From NCBI RefSeq assembly GCF_014490785.1, contig NZ_CP051488.1, forward strand, positions 4,340,001 through 4,404,000: DNA of 64,000 bases, in the 5' to 3' direction. This document shows, in pieces, positions 53,996 to 61,789 of this stretch. The stretch is from Kosakonia sp. SMBL-WEM22 (GTDB taxonomy: Bacteria; Pseudomonadota; Gammaproteobacteria; Enterobacterales; Enterobacteriaceae). Made by a program: the position numbers and the translations under genes. The notes beneath the pieces are model-generated. The model ran no database searches. It was not told the origin of the DNA and worked only from the letters and a program-made list of their open reading frames with translations. How positions within the stretch are numbered: position 1 is the stretch's first letter; each line of letters opens with the position of its first letter.

Positions 53996-54448
53996 TTAAA
54001 AGTGGGGGACCAGGTTCGCTTTTTGAATATTGCTCAAGGCGAACACTTCATCTTTACCTTCGACCGTAACGGTGATCATTTCGCCATCGACATCTTTAAT
54101 GATGCCCTGCCACTTACGACGGTTCTGCACCGCCATCCGCAGCACCAGCGAAACTTCGTCGCCCTTAAAGCGCGCGTAGTGCTCAGCCGTAAACAAAGGT
54201 CGCTCAAGACCTGGTGAGGAAACTTCCAGGTTATACGCAACGGTAATAGGATCTTCGACATCCAGTACCGCACTGACCTGGTGGCTGACATCAGCGCAAT
54301 CATCAACATTGATGCCATCTTCACTATCAATATAGATGCGCAGCGTAGATGTGCGACCACGCACAAATTCGATACCGACCAGTTCGTAGCCCAGTGCTTC
54401 AACCGGCGCCGTAATCATCTCTGTTAATTTTTGCTCTAATGTGGACAA
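53996..54448 (-). CDS. rimP: Ribosome maturation factor RimP
   Basis: Needed for 30S subunit maturation, 150 residues. I chose TTG 54448 as start (read MSTLEQKLTE), as in E. coli, because GGGGGTGG lies just upstream; the ATG ten codons earlier would put the ribosome binding site inside the gene. The N-terminal ferredoxin-like domain includes EDGINVDDCADVSHQVSAVL. The C-terminal SH3-like domain includes KWQGIIKDVDGEMITVTVEG. First protein gene of the metY-rimP-nusA-infB operon. Confidence 0.95.
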   Translation of the reverse strand: MSTLEQKLTEMITAPVEALGYELVGIEFVRGRTSTLRIYIDSEDGINVDDCADVSHQVSAVLDVEDPITVAYNLEVSSPGLERPLFTAEHYARFKGDEVSLVLRMAVQNRRKWQGIIKDVDGEMITVTVEGKDEVFALSNIQKANLVPHF

Positions 54449-54505
54449 GTCCACCCCCAAGACATAAAAAAAGGGCATATAGCCCAGTTATTTCGTACTC
54501 AGATA

Positions 54506-54531
54506 ACAAAAAACCCCGATAAATCGGGGCT
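54506..54531 (-). terminator. Terminator hairpin between metY and rimP
   Basis: On the minus strand AAAGCCCCGAT and ATCGGGGTTTTTT pair around TT. Because rimP and nusA are transcribed from the metY promoter in E. coli, it is expected to be partial. Confidence 0.8.
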
Positions 54532-54657
54532 TTGAATAACTGAACCCTATAGCCGCAACTGCGGCCTGGATAACCTTCCGAAAGTATTCTTTTCAAATCC
54601 CGCTAGAGAAGGCGTTAAGTCTTCACAGTATATTTGAAAAAGAACACTAAGGGAAAG

Positions 54658-54734
<77 letters not shown>

Positions 54735-54749
54735 CCTGAAACGTGGCAA

Positions 54750-54778
54750 ATTTTACTCGATTGAGCGTCAACTTGCAA
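54750..54778 (-). promoter_or_regulatory. metY promoter
   Basis: On the minus strand TTGCAA (54773-54778), a 17-bp spacer and TAAAAT (54750-54755) form a sigma-70 promoter 16 bp before the tRNA. A downstream GTTGACG also occurs but is too close to the -10. Confidence 0.6.
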
Positions 54779-54792
54779 ATAATGCTGGGATT

Positions 54793-54810
54793 TGGTACCG
54801 AAGACGGGAC
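54793..54810 (-). other. tRNA-Leu 3'-end-like fragment
   Basis: TGGTACCGAAGACGGGAC differs at one of 18 bases from the 3' end of leuU at 58851-58868. No T-loop consensus or acceptor 5' half follows, so this is a fragment and not a tRNA gene. It lies upstream of the metY promoter. Confidence 0.55.
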
Positions 54811-54993
54811 GTAAAACCGGCTTGCAGTATATTGAAAAACATCGCGTTGTGTCAACCGCTCATCTATAGCATCACGTGCTCTGCCACTCTTGCATATCCT
54901 TAAGAGAGTTTTTATGCACAGATGCCGCTTTTTCTTTCAGTTATACAATGAAAATTGCGCTTCTCTCTTCCGGTTCGCGCTAAAAGATGATTA

Positions 54994-55028
54994 AATGAAA
55001 ACTCATTAATTTTGCATAACCATTCACT
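54994..55028 (+). promoter_or_regulatory. Candidate ARG boxes upstream of argG
   Basis: TTTGCATAACCATTCACT (55011-55028) matches the 18-bp ArgR box (wnTGAATwwwwATTCAnw) at most conserved positions. AATGAAAACTCATTAATT (54994-55011) is a weaker second box that overlaps it by one base. ArgR control of argG is established in E. coli. The 377-base region from metY to argG holds no gene. Confidence 0.5.
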
Positions 55029-55111
55029 AAAGTTGTAATCATGAGTGGTACGAAAAGCGTGGCGTGGCTGTGAAGTCTCTCACCATCAGTCTATCAAGCA
55101 GGGATTTTTTT

Positions 55112-56458
55112 ATGACAACGATTCTCAAGCATCTTCCCGCAGGTCAACGTATTGGTATTGCTTTTTCAGGCGGTCTGGACACCAGCGCAGCGCTGCTATG
55201 GATGCGTCAGAAAGGCGCGGTTCCTTATGCATATACTGCCAACCTGGGCCAGCCTGACGAGGATGACTATGAGGCGATCCCGCGTCGCGCAAAAGAGTAT
55301 GGTGCGGAAAATGCTCGCCTGATCGATTGTCGTAAACAGCTGGTCGCTGAAGGCATTGCGGCTATCCAGTGCGGGGCGTTTCATAACACCACTGGCGGCT
55401 TAACCTATTTTAATACCACCCCACTCGGTCGTGCGGTAACCGGCACCATGCTGGTTGCGGCAATGAAAGAAGATGGCGTCAACATCTGGGGTGACGGCAG
55501 CACTTATAAAGGCAACGATATCGAACGTTTTTATCGTTACGGCCTGCTGACCAATGCCGAACTGAAAATCTACAAACCGTGGCTCGATACGGACTTTATT
55601 GACGAGCTGGGCGGCCGTCAGGAAATGTCCGAATTCATGACCGCATCGGGCTTCGACTACAAAATGTCGGCCGAAAAAGCCTACTCCACGGACTCCAATA
55701 TGCTGGGTGCAACGCACGAAGCGAAGGATCTCGAATTCCTCAACTCCAGTGTCAAAATCGTTAACCCGATCATGGGCGTGAAGTTCTGGGATGAGAGCGT
55801 GAAGATCCCGGCAGAGGAAGTTACCGTACGTTTTGAACAGGGTCACCCTGTCGCGCTGAATGGCAAAACCTTTAGCGATGATGTTGAGCTGATGATGGAA
55901 GCCAACCGTATTGGTGGTCGTCACGGTCTGGGCATGAGCGATCAGATCGAGAACCGTATCATCGAAGCGAAAAGCCGCGGTATCTATGAAGCCCCGGGGA
56001 TGGCGCTGCTGCATATCGCTTATGAACGTCTGCTGACCGGCATTCATAACGAAGACACCATTGAGCAGTATCACGCTCACGGTCGTCAGCTCGGACGCCT
56101 GCTCTATCAAGGCCGCTGGTTCGATCCGCAGGCACTGATGCTGCGTGATGCCCTGCAGCGCTGGGTGGCAAGTGCCATTACGGGTGAAGTGACGCTCGAG
56201 TTGCGTCGCGGCAATGACTACTCGATCCTCAACACGGTTTCCGACAATCTGACCTACCAGGCAGAGCGTCTGACCATGGAGAAAGGTGAATCGGTATTCT
56301 CCCCGGACGATCGTATTGGTCAGCTGACTATGCGCAATCTGGACATTACCGATACCCGCGCCAAGCTGTTCAATTATGTTCAGACAGGCCTCATCTCCAC
56401 CACTGCAGGTAATGGCCTGCCGCAGGTGGAAAATCTTGAGCATAGCGATAAGAAATAA
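55112..56458 (+). CDS. argG: Argininosuccinate synthase ArgG
   Basis: Condenses citrulline and aspartate with ATP to give argininosuccinate in arginine synthesis. It has 448 residues against 447 in E. coli. The N-type ATP pyrophosphatase P-loop AFSGGLDTSAALLW (residues 18-31) and the substrate motifs TYKGNDIERFYRYG and STDSNMLGATHEAKDLE are intact. I chose ATG 55112 (MTTILKHLPAG), as in E. coli; the upstream in-frame start lacks family similarity. Confidence 0.97.
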   Translation: MTTILKHLPAGQRIGIAFSGGLDTSAALLWMRQKGAVPYAYTANLGQPDEDDYEAIPRRAKEYGAENARLIDCRKQLVAEGIAAIQCGAFHNTTGGLTYFNTTPLGRAVTGTMLVAAMKEDGVNIWGDGSTYKGNDIERFYRYGLLTNAELKIYKPWLDTDFIDELGGRQEMSEFMTASGFDYKMSAEKAYSTDSNMLGATHEAKDLEFLNSSVKIVNPIMGVKFWDESVKIPAEEVTVRFEQGHPVALNGKTFSDDVELMMEANRIGGRHGLGMSDQIENRIIEAKSRGIYEAPGMALLHIAYERLLTGIHNEDTIEQYHAHGRQLGRLLYQGRWFDPQALMLRDALQRWVASAITGEVTLELRRGNDYSILNTVSDNLTYQAERLTMEKGESVFSPDDRIGQLTMRNLDITDTRAKLFNYVQTGLISTTAGNGLPQVENLEHSDKK

Positions 56459-56481
56459 CCAGTCTGGGTGATAAAACAGAA

Positions 56482-56522
56482 CTGCACCCCAAAAATTGGC
56501 CAGCCAATTGAATAAGGTGCAG
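56482..56522. other. Imperfect hairpin between argG and the accessory gene
   Basis: CTGCACC (56482-56488) pairs with GGTGCAG (56516-56522), and inside them AATTGG pairs with CCAATT. It could be a weak bidirectional terminator. The outer sequence CTGCACCCCAAAAATTGG also resembles ends of some IS3-family elements, so a scar or miniature element is possible. Confidence 0.4.
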
Positions 56523-56536
56523 CTCTTCTTTAATAG

Positions 56537-58549
56537 CTAGCGAGCATTAACCAGTTGCCACAGTGCCGGGGAATTCGCCGGTGCCCAATCTTCGATAGCA
56601 TCATGCCCCTGCAAACAGGTATAAACGTTGCCCTTGTACGAGACTACATCGCCAACTTTATAAGCGATACCAACCGCCCAGGCCGCAACGTTTTCTGGCA
56701 CCTGCCCCTCCGCTAGGGTCTTCACGTTGAGCGTCTTGCTACGCGGTGAAAGCGAGCCGTCGCTGAACTGGGCCGCAACCTGATAGCTGTAAGTGGTCGC
56801 AGGCTTCAGGTTACTGTCAACAAAGGATGCTGAATGCGGCTTTTCAATTAGCGTGTCATCGCGATACACCTGATAACTCATTACATCGCCAGCCACTTTT
56901 CGCCAGCTTAACGTGACTGTGGTGGCGGTGATATCGTCAGCATGTACGTTCTGCACAACACCGGGCTTTTCAGGATCAGAAATGTTCCCTTCGTGGCTGA
57001 TTAAACACTGCCCGCCCTCTTGCTGAATAATCAAATGAACAGGCGCGTCGTCCGCATTGGCGAGCTGCTCCTGGATGAGCGCAGCGCAATCTATACCAGC
57101 AGCGTTCTCGAACGATGCCTGTTGTACATGGCTTCCGGGCATCAGTGCGATTTTACTGTTTGGCTCCAGCCAGTCATGAGAAACGATAGTTCCCACTTTA
57201 TCCGCTACGGAGAGAAACAGACGCTTGTCATAATGATTAACCAGTGTCGACACTAATGACTCATCAATGGGACTTTTTTCAGCAAACTGCGTAACAGGCA
57301 ACTCTACCATCAACGCTTCCAGCACTTTACCAAAATCCCGGGACCAGGAAATTGAGCCCTCTTGAGCCAGCTCATCAAAACGAGCCATTGCTGCAGGCTT
57401 CGCTTTTGCCATTTCTGCACTGCTATAGAATCCATAACGCGTCAGCAGGTCAAAATAGTTACTGACATCCTTGCGCGTCAAATCAGTGTCATATCGGGTC
57501 TCTGCTTTTTGACTGGCTTCGTTGAGCATTTGCGTAACGTAGGGGATCTGGCGGATATAACGGGTGCCAAAATCATTTAACTGAACAAAACAGGCTGGGT
57601 CGCTCTCAAGATTGTCTGTCAGGCTCATACAGTGCTGAAAACTTTGTTCGCTCTTAAGCAGTAATTCTTTTACTGAATAGGGACCACGGTTGTACATATA
57701 ACTCATAATCATCGACAGCGTGTTCTTGTCTTTACTCCCCTGGATAAATTCATGAATACGTACTGTCGTGTCAGCTTTGTCTTTATCCCATGGTAACGAA
57801 CCCGTGTTAATGCCAATTACCGAACCATTATAAAAACCACTGGTGATAGCCGAGCCGATAATATTACGTGCAGGCCCGGAAAAGGAGTCGAGAATCTTTT
57901 TGGGCTGCATCATGCCAAAGATACGCGGAAAACCTCCGCCGCCGGTCCCCTGTAATTCACTCCACGCACTGCCGGGATATTCAATTTGCAGTACGCCATC
58001 ATCCCCTTCCTGTGTTGCAGCAGGTAAATCTCGCCCCAGAGAGCTCTCCTGAAGGCCTTTCGAAACAAAATAGTTTGGCCCCATATTTTGCGCAAAATAG
58101 TCGCCAAAGCTCTCTCCTGAGCCAAAGGGCCGCTGCAAATCAAATGTCCCATTCTCCTTTGCAAGCCCATACTGCATCTGAATCATTGTGCTTATGTAGG
58201 CCTGCGAAAATGCCATTGCCCATAGCTTATGTTCAACTATGGTAGCCTCAGCGCTGTCTCCCAGAAGATCGAGCTTCACTTCCGCTGAACGCTCTTTTTT
58301 CCAGTCCAGGTTATAGTGCTCGCAACTGCTCAAATCAATCTGGTAACGTCCTTCACTGTCCTGCTTAATATTGCAGTGATAAGGCAGTGTTAACTTATCT
58401 GCAAGATGCAGACCATAATCGATATTTCCTGCTACATCCTTCGGTAGTAACTGACGATACATATCAACAGTAATATTCTCTGTTGCGAAGGCGCCATTAG
58501 CGCTACATAGCGACACGGCCAACGCCACAATTTTAACCTTCATTTTCAC
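56537..58549 (-). CDS. Exported lysozyme-like (GH23-like) protein with FnIII and chitin-binding CBM5/12 domains
   Basis: A 670-residue secreted protein not present in E. coli K-12, which has yhbX (opgE) here. A signal peptide ends near FA-TEN (residues 1-22). The N-terminal 500 residues are unrecognised as a whole but contain three motifs in the order and style of soluble-lytic-transglycosylase-like enzymes: QESSLGR (Glu168), GVLQIE (185-190) and YNRGPYSV (286-293). Residues about 531-612 form a fibronectin type III domain. Residues about 621-668 form a CBM5/12-type module with AWAVGIAYKVGDVVSYKGNV and aromatic residues. Six cysteines (59, 76, 307, 320, 488, 515) could make three disulfides. 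Enzymatic activity on chitin or peptidoglycan is an inference. Confidence 0.85.
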   Translation of the reverse strand: MKMKVKIVALAVSLCSANGAFATENITVDMYRQLLPKDVAGNIDYGLHLADKLTLPYHCNIKQDSEGRYQIDLSSCEHYNLDWKKERSAEVKLDLLGDSAEATIVEHKLWAMAFSQAYISTMIQMQYGLAKENGTFDLQRPFGSGESFGDYFAQNMGPNYFVSKGLQESSLGRDLPAATQEGDDGVLQIEYPGSAWSELQGTGGGGFPRIFGMMQPKKILDSFSGPARNIIGSAITSGFYNGSVIGINTGSLPWDKDKADTTVRIHEFIQGSKDKNTLSMIMSYMYNRGPYSVKELLLKSEQSFQHCMSLTDNLESDPACFVQLNDFGTRYIRQIPYVTQMLNEASQKAETRYDTDLTRKDVSNYFDLLTRYGFYSSAEMAKAKPAAMARFDELAQEGSISWSRDFGKVLEALMVELPVTQFAEKSPIDESLVSTLVNHYDKRLFLSVADKVGTIVSHDWLEPNSKIALMPGSHVQQASFENAAGIDCAALIQEQLANADDAPVHLIIQQEGGQCLISHEGNISDPEKPGVVQNVHADDITATTVTLSWRKVAGDVMSYQVYRDDTLIEKPHSASFVDSNLKPATTYSYQVAAQFSDGSLSPRSKTLNVKTLAEGQVPENVAAWAVGIAYKVGDVVSYKGNVYTCLQGHDAIEDWAPANSPALWQLVNAR

Positions 58550-58811
58550 TCATCCCTTGCGATTGATTTGGGGTTGACTCTACTAGCAAGAAAAAAACGA
58601 AAAAATGAGGGAACAGAGCGTACGGATTAGGAGCCCTCTGCACACCATAAGAAAAAATCCACTGACATGCGGGTTTGTCTGCTGCTAATGCAAAAGGACT
58701 TATAGAGAAACAGGTTCGGTTTAGCAGCGCCCAGGCAGGCGTGACACGAGGTGGGTTAATTAAGAAGGAGAGCGTTGAAACGGCCCATCGACAGAACACG
58801 AACGACAGACG
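58550..58811. other. Gene-free stretch between the accessory gene and the leuU terminator
   Basis: About 260 bases with no reading frame I can support. On the minus strand it is the expected promoter and leader region of the exported protein. It contains the A-rich run CTAGCAAGAAAAAAACG just before that gene, but I cannot assign a definite promoter. Confidence 0.5.
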
Positions 58812-58843
58812 AAAAAAAAGACACCTTTCGATGTCTTTTTTTC
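58812..58843 (-). terminator. secG-leuU terminator
   Basis: On the minus strand AAAAAAAGACA and TGTCTTTTTTTT pair around TCGAAAGG, directly after the tRNA 3' end. It is symmetrical enough to act in both directions. Confidence 0.88.
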
Positions 58844-58850
58844 GGAATGT

Positions 58851-58937
58851 TGGTACCGAGGACGGGACTTGAACCCGTAAGCCCTATTGGGCACTACCAC
58901 CTCAAGGTAGCGTGTCTACCAATTCCACCACCTCGGC
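58851..58937 (-). tRNA. leuU: tRNA-Leu(GAG)
   Basis: An 87-nt type II tRNA on the minus strand, from GCCGAGGTGGTGGAATTGGT to an encoded CCA. The anticodon loop CTTGAGG gives anticodon GAG. The long variable arm TGCCCAATAGGGC is typical of tRNA-Leu. It lies 17 bp after secG and is probably processed from the secG transcript. Confidence 0.98.
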
Positions 58938-58954
58938 ACGACTTACTTCTCACA

Positions 58955-59287
58955 TTACTGCGGGATATCGCTGGTCGGCTTCGCCGGCGCTGCTGGCTGA
59001 GTCTGTTCACTCTTGGCCGGTGCGCTCAGGTTTTCCCACTCGCTTCCTTTATTGGTTTTATTGCTGTTAATGTTGCCCAGCACAAGGCTAATAATGAAGA
59101 ACAGTGTTGCCAGCACAGCAGTTGCACGAGTCATGAAGTTACCAGAACCACTTGAACCGAACAGCGTACCGGACGCGCCAGCGCCAAAGGAGGCTCCCAT
59201 GTCAGCGCCTTTACCTTGCTGCAGCATGATCAGAGCTACAAGAGCCAGAGCCACAATAAGGAAAACTACTAAAAGAGCTTCGTACAT
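58955..59287 (-). CDS. secG: Protein translocase subunit SecG
   Basis: Inner-membrane subunit of the SecYEG channel, 110 residues with two membrane segments (about 2-22 and 53-72). The cytoplasmic loop QQGKGADMGASFGAGASGTL is conserved, and the tail is rich in A, P and T. I chose ATG 59287 (MYEALLVV), with AGG at the right distance; an in-frame TTG two codons upstream is unlikely. leuU follows on the same transcript. Confidence 0.97.
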   Translation of the reverse strand: MYEALLVVFLIVALALVALIMLQQGKGADMGASFGAGASGTLFGSSGSGNFMTRATAVLATLFFIISLVLGNINSNKTNKGSEWENLSAPAKSEQTQPAAPAKPTSDIPQ

Positions 59288-59470
59288 AATCAACCTGTTC
59301 CTTGCGGGGTTGCCGCAGCCAATGCTTCAAACCAATAACGCGGGATGTTTCATGCTTTCCCACTGAAGCGGGTGTGAATACTAACTAAAGCGACCTGCCT
59401 GCGCAAGGGCAATTTCGACGCTTTTTATCAAGTGCGGAAAAAAACAGCAAAAGAGTACGAAACGGCGAAG

Positions 59471-59496
59471 AAAAAGGCAGCAAAAGCTGCCTTTTT
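59471..59496. terminator. glmM terminator
   Basis: AAAAAGGCAGC and GCTGCCTTTTT pair around AAAA, 17 bp after the glmM stop on the minus strand. secG begins 184 bp further on, so it needs its own promoter. Confidence 0.9.
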
Positions 59497-59513
59497 AGCC
59501 ACTTACCGAAGCG

Positions 59514-60851
59514 TTAAACCGCTTTAACGGCGTCGGCGATGCGATTAGCCAGCGCGGTAACTTGCGCTTCATCTTCGCCTTCTACCATCACGCGGATTAA
59601 TGGCTCAGTGCCGGACTTACGCAGTAGTACGCGACCACGATTGCCCAGTGTCGCTTCAACCTCTGCCATCACGGTTTTAACGTTTTCATCTTCAAGCGGA
59701 TCGCCATTACCGGCGGTAAAGCGCACATTGACCAGAACTTGCGGGAACATTTTCATACCGCTGCAGAGATCGTGCAGCGTCATATGGTTACGCACCATCG
59801 CTGCGACGACCTGCAAGCCGGCAACAATTCCGTCGCCAGTGGTGGTTTTATCCAGCAGGATCACATGGCCTGAGTTCTCTGCGCCGATGCGCCACCCTTT
59901 CTCCTGCATTTTTTCCAGCACGTAGCGGTCGCCCACTTTTGCACGCGCAAACGGAATACCCAGTTGCTTAAGCGCCAGCTCAAGCCCCATGTTGCTCATC
60001 AGGGTGCCGACCGCGCCACCGCGCAGCTGCCCCTGGCGCAGGCCTTCGCGCGCGATGATATACATAATCTGGTCGCCATCGACTTTATTGCCTTCGTGAT
60101 CAACCATAATCACACGATCGCCGTCGCCGTCAAAGGCAATACCTAAATCCGCTTTTTCCGCCAGAACACGCTCTTGCAGTGCTTTCACATCTGTCGCACC
60201 GCATTTTTCATTAATGTTCACGCCATCCGGATCGCAGCCAATCGCAATGACTTTTGCGCCCAACTCGCGGAAGACGTTAGGGGCAATGTGGTATGTCGCA
60301 CCATTGGCGCAATCCACCACAATCTTCAGGCTGTTGAGGCTGAGCTCATTAGGAAACGTCGCTTTGCAGAACTCAATGTAACGGCCTGCGGCATCGACGA
60401 TACGGCTGGCTTTACCCAGCTCGGCAGAGTCAACGCAGGTCAGCTCTTTCTCCATCTCCGCTTCTATCGCCTCTTCAACCGCGTCCGGCAGCTTAGTACC
60501 GTCAATGGAGAAGAACTTGATGCCGTTGTCATAGAACGGGTTATGGGAAGCAGAAATGACGATCCCCGCTTCCGCGCGGAAGGTACGGGTCAGGTAAGCG
60601 ACGGCCGGTGTCGGCATCGGGCCGGTGAAGGAAGCTGAGAGACCGGCGGCAGCCAGCCCTGCTTCCAGTGCCGATTCCAGCATATAGCCCGAGATGCGGG
60701 TATCTTTACCGATGATAATTTTACGTGAGCCGTGACGCGCCAGCACTTTGCCAGCGGCCCAGCCCAGTTTCAGAACGAAATCAGGAGTGATAGGTGCGTC
60801 GCCAACACGGCCACGAATGCCATCAGTGCCAAAATATTTACGATTACTCAT
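59514..60851 (-). CDS. glmM: Phosphoglucosamine mutase GlmM
   Basis: Interconverts glucosamine-6-phosphate and glucosamine-1-phosphate for UDP-GlcNAc, hence peptidoglycan and LPS. It has 445 residues, equal to E. coli. The phosphorylated active serine is Ser102 in ISASHNPF. The metal loop DGDGDR (about 241-246), the sugar loop GAENSGH and the C-terminal phosphate loop RKSGTEPLIRVM are present. I chose ATG 60851 (MSNRKYFG). Its start overlaps the end of folP by 8 bp. Confidence 0.98.
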   Translation of the reverse strand: MSNRKYFGTDGIRGRVGDAPITPDFVLKLGWAAGKVLARHGSRKIIIGKDTRISGYMLESALEAGLAAAGLSASFTGPMPTPAVAYLTRTFRAEAGIVISASHNPFYDNGIKFFSIDGTKLPDAVEEAIEAEMEKELTCVDSAELGKASRIVDAAGRYIEFCKATFPNELSLNSLKIVVDCANGATYHIAPNVFRELGAKVIAIGCDPDGVNINEKCGATDVKALQERVLAEKADLGIAFDGDGDRVIMVDHEGNKVDGDQIMYIIAREGLRQGQLRGGAVGTLMSNMGLELALKQLGIPFARAKVGDRYVLEKMQEKGWRIGAENSGHVILLDKTTTGDGIVAGLQVVAAMVRNHMTLHDLCSGMKMFPQVLVNVRFTAGNGDPLEDENVKTVMAEVEATLGNRGRVLLRKSGTEPLIRVMVEGEDEAQVTALANRIADAVKAV

Positions 60852-61692
60852 AGCGTTTATTTTCCTTCGCTGACAGTGTGGCTTCAACCACCCGCATAGC
60901 TTCTACCGTTTCTTTTACGTCATGGACACGAATAATTTGCGCACCCTGCATCGCAGCAATCACTGCACATGCCAGACTGCCGCTTAACCGCTCTGCGGGC
61001 CCGACATTTAACAATTGGCCGATCATCGACTTACGCGACATCCCTACCAACAGCGGTAAGCCGAAGTGGTGAAACTCACCTAATCGGGCAAGCAGCGCAT
61101 AATTGTGGGAGAGATTCTTACCGAAACCGAACCCAGGGTCGAGCAACAATTTTTCTTTTGCGATCCCCGCACGTTCGCAGCGCGCGATATTCTCCAAAAA
61201 AAAGCGGTTAACGTCGGCAAAGACGTCCTCATATTTTGGCGCCTCCTGCATCGTCTTCGGTTGACCCTGCATATGCATCAGGCAGACAGGCAATCCGGTT
61301 TGTGCCGCCGCTTCAAGGGCGCCGGGCTCCGTCAACGAGCGAATATCGTTGATGATGTGCGCGCCCGCCCGCGCAGCTTCCCGGATTACTTCGGGTTTTG
61401 AGGTATCAACCGAGATCCACACCTCAAAGCGCTGCGCTATCGCTTCCACAACCGGAATAACGCGCGCCAGCTCCTCTTCAACACTCACTTCAGCAGCACC
61501 GGGCCGAGTAGATTCACCACCGATATCTACAATGGTCGCCCCTGCATTAATCATCAGGTTGGCGTGTTTGACCGCCTCAATCAGCGTGTTGTGGGTGCCG
61601 CCGTCAGAAAAGGAGTCCGGCGTGACGTTGAGGATCCCCATCACGTGGGGATGAGACAGCTCGAGTGTGGAGCCCTGGGCATGAAGTTTCAT
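60844..61692 (-). CDS. folP: Dihydropteroate synthase FolP
   Basis: Joins p-aminobenzoate and hydroxymethyl-dihydropterin diphosphate in folate synthesis; it is the sulfonamide target. It has 282 residues, equal to E. coli. The TIM-barrel signatures GILNVTPDSFSDGG (about 19-32), GGESTRPGA, SVDTSKPEV and VGMSRKSMIG are intact, so no obvious resistance alteration is seen. I chose ATG 61692 (MKLHAQGS); the longer open frame upstream is not family-like. It overlaps glmM by 8 bp. Confidence 0.97.
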   Translation of the reverse strand: MKLHAQGSTLELSHPHVMGILNVTPDSFSDGGTHNTLIEAVKHANLMINAGATIVDIGGESTRPGAAEVSVEEELARVIPVVEAIAQRFEVWISVDTSKPEVIREAARAGAHIINDIRSLTEPGALEAAAQTGLPVCLMHMQGQPKTMQEAPKYEDVFADVNRFFLENIARCERAGIAKEKLLLDPGFGFGKNLSHNYALLARLGEFHHFGLPLLVGMSRKSMIGQLLNVGPAERLSGSLACAVIAAMQGAQIIRVHDVKETVEAMRVVEATLSAKENKRYE

Positions 61693-61729
61693 GGCTGAAG
61701 TCCCTGAGGTATTACGGTTGAACAGAAAA

Positions 61730-61758
61730 GAAAAACCCCGGAGCAGGCCCCAGGGTTT
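61730..61758 (-). terminator. Partial terminator between ftsH and folP
   Basis: On the minus strand AAACCCTGGGGCC and GGGGTTTTTC pair imperfectly around CTGCTCC. It probably reduces, but does not prevent, read-through from ftsH into folP. Confidence 0.7.
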
Positions 61759-61789
61759 CGTTACAGACAGTTCATCAACTGCAGAAAGC

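Noticed and set aside
58675..58872. A 65-codon plus-strand frame before leuU
   Set aside because: It crosses the leuU terminator and enters the tRNA gene; no ribosome binding site or similarity.
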